From Dermatemys mawii (Eukaryota; Chordata; Testudines; Dermatemydidae), in contig ML677343.1 of NCBI GenBank assembly GCA_007922305.1, positions 30,704,337-30,768,336 on the forward strand: a stretch of DNA of 64,000 bases, given 5' to 3'. The translations under genes and the position numbers were made by a program. The notes under the pieces are model-generated. The model searched no databases. It was not told the DNA's origin and saw only the letters and a list, made by a program, of their open reading frames with translations. Every line of letters begins with the position of its first letter. Position 1 is the first letter of the stretch. Below are positions 61,395 through 64,000 of the stretch, piece by piece.

Positions 61395-61935
61395 TAGTAC
61401 AAGGGCTCTCAAAATGTGTGTCAGGAACCTTATATGGGTCCTGACCACGTTTTAATGGGGTCACCAAGGCTGGTGTTGGCCCTGGGCCCCAGTAAGTCTG
61501 AAGCCCAAGCCGTACCGGCGCGAGCTGCTGTGCCATACCAGTGCAGCCCGGGTTCTCCAGGCTGTAATTTAAAGGGCCTGGGGCCCCAGCAGAGGCTGGA
61601 GCCCCAGGCCCTTTAAACTGCCACCAGAGCGCCTTTGCTGGAGCCCTGGGATAGCGGGGGGCTCTTGTGGCTATTTAAAGGGTCAGGGCTCATGCTGCCT
61701 CTGCTTCCCCGGTCCTTTAAATAGCTGCCGCTTCCCCAGGGCTCCAGCAGCTATTTAAAGGACCAGGGCGGTAGAAGCAGGGGAGCCCCGGGCCCTTTAA
61801 ATAGCCCCCAGAGCCCTGGGGTTGGGGGGGGCCCTCCTGCAGCTATTTAAAAGACCCGGGGCTCCATCTGCCTCTGCTGCCCCGGTCCTTTATATTGTCC
61901 CCAGAGCCATGGCAACATTTTAAAGGACCTGGTTG
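61395..61935. repeat. GC-rich tandem array with tttaaatag units
   Basis: From about 61565 a degenerate unit containing 'ggtcctttaaatagctgccg' or its inverse 'gctatttaaaggaccagggc' recurs at least six times in alternating orientation. This gives many potential stem-loops. The flank 'caagggctctcaaaatgtgt' recalls hAT-type termini, so the array may be the interior of a transposon. Confidence 0.6.
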
Positions 61936-62276
61936 CTGCTCTTTTTTGTGCCCACTCCTCAATCAACAGCCCTCCTTTCCAGGTGCTTTCCTGTCCTCCC
62001 CCCCACACCCGCTGCCCAGCCCCTGGCAGCGGGGGGGCAGGGGAGCTGATGATTCCCAAGCCCTGCCCCTTCTGCCAGAGCCCCCGCCCCCACTTCTGGG
62101 GAAGCTGCTCTCTTCAACCCCCCTGTACCAGCAAGTCAAAACTTTTACTTTCACCCCTGCCATTAAACTAATGAGATGTATGGTCAACCTTAACTTCAAA
62201 CGGCTTTTTTATGTATGTCAGAGACATGAGGCATTATCTCCATTTTACAGATGAGAAAACGGAAAACAGAGAAGTA

Positions 62277-62739
62277 AGTGACCGTAACAGGGTTCCTGCA
62301 GGGCCTGCCTGGCTCCTGCCCCAGCTTGTCCCAGAAAGTCACTCAGCGTCCTTGTTTGCAGTGCTCACTTGTGCTTTATTTTACAAGAGGTGATCCTACC
62401 ACCTTTACAGCACAATCTACACACAGTTCCTTTTGACTTGTCTCCCAGCAGGAGAGAAGGGCAAGCTATTCCTCCCTGCTTTCCCTCAGAGCAGCTTCCC
62501 CTCTTCCTAGCTCCTCCTTTCCAGGAGCTTTCCTGTCCAGCTCTCTCTCCCACCCATCAACTACCGCTTCCTTCCTCTGAGGCTTTTATACAGTCCCAGT
62601 CTGAAAAGGCAGCAGCTGTTCCTGCTTTGCCAATAAGGGCCAGGTGGCCTCCCTAGCTCCAATTTACCTTTCTGAAGTGTAGCTGGGATGACAGAGGGTT
62701 TGTTAAGCAGTTCTTCTGCTAGCACCCTGTCAGAGTGAC
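62277..62739 (-). mobile_element. Solo LTR with 6-base target duplication, inserted in an old L2/MIR repeat
   Basis: The LTR is 62283-62733. On the minus strand it starts tgacagggtgctagcag, has a TATA box in ctgtataaaagcctcag (near 62588) and an AATAAA in aaaataaagcacaagtg (near 62376), and ends aaccctgttacg. AGTGAC flanks it at 62277-62282 and 62734-62739. The host sequence 'gatgagaaaacggaaaacag' continues after the LTR as 'tgactaaggtcatattcagg', a typical old LINE or SINE run. No coding part of the retroelement is present. Confidence 0.7.
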
Positions 62740-64000
62740 TGACTAAGGTCATATTCAGGAAGTTCCTTCACACAGCTAGGGTTAAAACTCAGTAGACCAC
62801 CAGATTTGTGCCTGAACCACAAAACCATCTCTCTTTCTTTCTTTTATAGCGGCTGCCTTAAAGAACAGCATTTACATCCCATTGTCTTTCATGCATTGTT
62901 TCCTGTGCTACATTTATAAAATCAAAAGATACAGAAAAACACGTTACATTTACATTTTGATTACTTGCAAATTCGAAAATGTTCCATGATTTTTGATCTC
63001 GTGCATTGAGACATCTGATATACAAATTCCAGTAGTGGTATCACTTGGACCTTAGAATGCAACAGAACACTTTCTAAAAAGCGAAAGCTTCCTTCTTTAA
63101 AAGCATTTGTCCTTCAATTGAATTTACAAGCTACCATTTGCAAGAGGTCTGACATTAGTGTGAGTTTAATTACACTGGTTGTTTCTTTCTCACAGTCCCT
63201 CTGTTCCTTATGCCAAATACTGAATGTGTGAAATCAGGACCACTTCCATGGCAATAAACTGTTGTCCAACACAAGACACATTCACTTTAGAATTTAAAAG
63301 AAGGGGAGCAGAGTAGAGAAATATTTGCAGTAATAGCAGGGGAAGCAGAGAAAATTGGTGGCAAAGTAGACCGCTTTTTAGGAAATGTTCTAGCCCTCAT
63401 GTTTAGAGAGAAAAAATTGAAAATGTGAACCCTAAATATGACACCAAAATATAAATAAAAAAGAAACACCAAAAGATTTTTTTTAAAATCTGATTTTTCA
63501 GGGCCTAACTCATGAATTTTGAATGCTTAGGAGGTGATAATACTGGATATCACACAGAAAATCCCTTTTACCGAGGGCAACACCCCAATTTCTATTCACA
63601 GGACTGTAAACAAAAAGTATTTTTAAAACCAAATTATGTGTTGTGATTGATGATCTGGACTGCCAATTCACAACAATGGAAAATAAGAGAGATGGGGGTG
63701 CGGGTGGGGGGAATGTCTGGTTTTGAGGAAAATCCTATCTGCTATTTGAAAAAACAAGACAATGGCTGGGACAGAGACATGCAGGATGGTCTGTGAAATG
63801 TGGTCTTCATCCTTGGTCATTAAACATTTGAAAGATGGTGATTAATCATCTTTAAGGGTGCACCATCTCTTAGAGAAAGCAATGAGTTAAACCTTATAAT
63901 GTACATAATTGTCTGTGTAGATAACTGGAGAAAACCGGGGAAATAGGTTCAGCTGCCCTAGATCAAAGGAGCCACATCTGGATCTGCAAGCGGACACAGT

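Larger units (their letters stand above)
48494..64000 (-). other. Large 5' intron of ZCCHC14 or upstream region, repeat-rich
   Basis: No exon of the N-terminal ZCCHC14 region was recognised on either strand. The segment holds a pogo-like element, high-copy turtle repeats, a tandem duplication, two probable LTRs and GC-rich minisatellites, listed separately. In human the gene is over 80 kb with large 5' introns, which fits most of this being intronic. Sections 51100-52900, 53650-56650, 57400-58600 and 62750-64000 show nothing else identifiable. Confidence 0.55.

Overview
The window is vertebrate nuclear DNA from a sauropsid, most likely a turtle. Two neighbouring protein-coding genes lie tail to tail, as MAP1LC3B and ZCCHC14 do on human chromosome 16q. 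Their spliced exons read through with vertebrate splice sites. The gaps are filled with interspersed repeats I recognise from turtle and crocodilian genomes: CR1 LINE fragments, MIR-type SINEs, hAT, Harbinger and pogo-like non-autonomous DNA elements, foldback elements and solo LTRs. There are no prokaryotic features. The species call is inference from gene sequence and repeat style.

Layout. Positions 1-9030 are intergenic with scattered repeats; the 5' neighbour expected from human synteny (FBXO31) is not visible. A CpG island at about 9360-10340 carries the MAP1LC3B promoter and first exon. MAP1LC3B runs on the + strand in four coding exons (9738-9777, 14250-14305, 17062-17168, 21477-21651), giving a complete 125-residue LC3B, followed by a 3'UTR of about 2 kb. 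A short AT-rich gap (about 23.75-24.6 kb) separates it from the 3' end of ZCCHC14 on the - strand. ZCCHC14 has a probable 3'UTR of about 4 kb, a last coding exon at 28751-28806, a large exon at 29696-31126 with the CCHC zinc knuckle, SAM-domain exons at 34399-34490 and 36404-36671, and upstream exons at 38416-38510, 40739-40848, 41054-41125 and 45787-45860. A further candidate exon is at 48378-48493. The 5' end of the gene lies beyond 64000 or in exons I could not see.

MAP1LC3B encodes the ubiquitin-like protein conjugated to phosphatidylethanolamine on autophagosomes. ZCCHC14 encodes an RNA-binding adaptor with PX-like, SAM and CCHC zinc-knuckle parts. They are adjacent, but nothing in the sequence suggests a shared pathway.

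No wholly new biological system is evident. The most useful leads are: an open, splice-bounded frame in the CpG island that would join LC3B exon 2 in phase as an alternative first exon; a splice-phase break in ZCCHC14 implying an unseen or lost small exon; and several structurally intact non-autonomous transposons with clear terminal inverted repeats and target-site duplications, including hairpin-forming ones inside introns.
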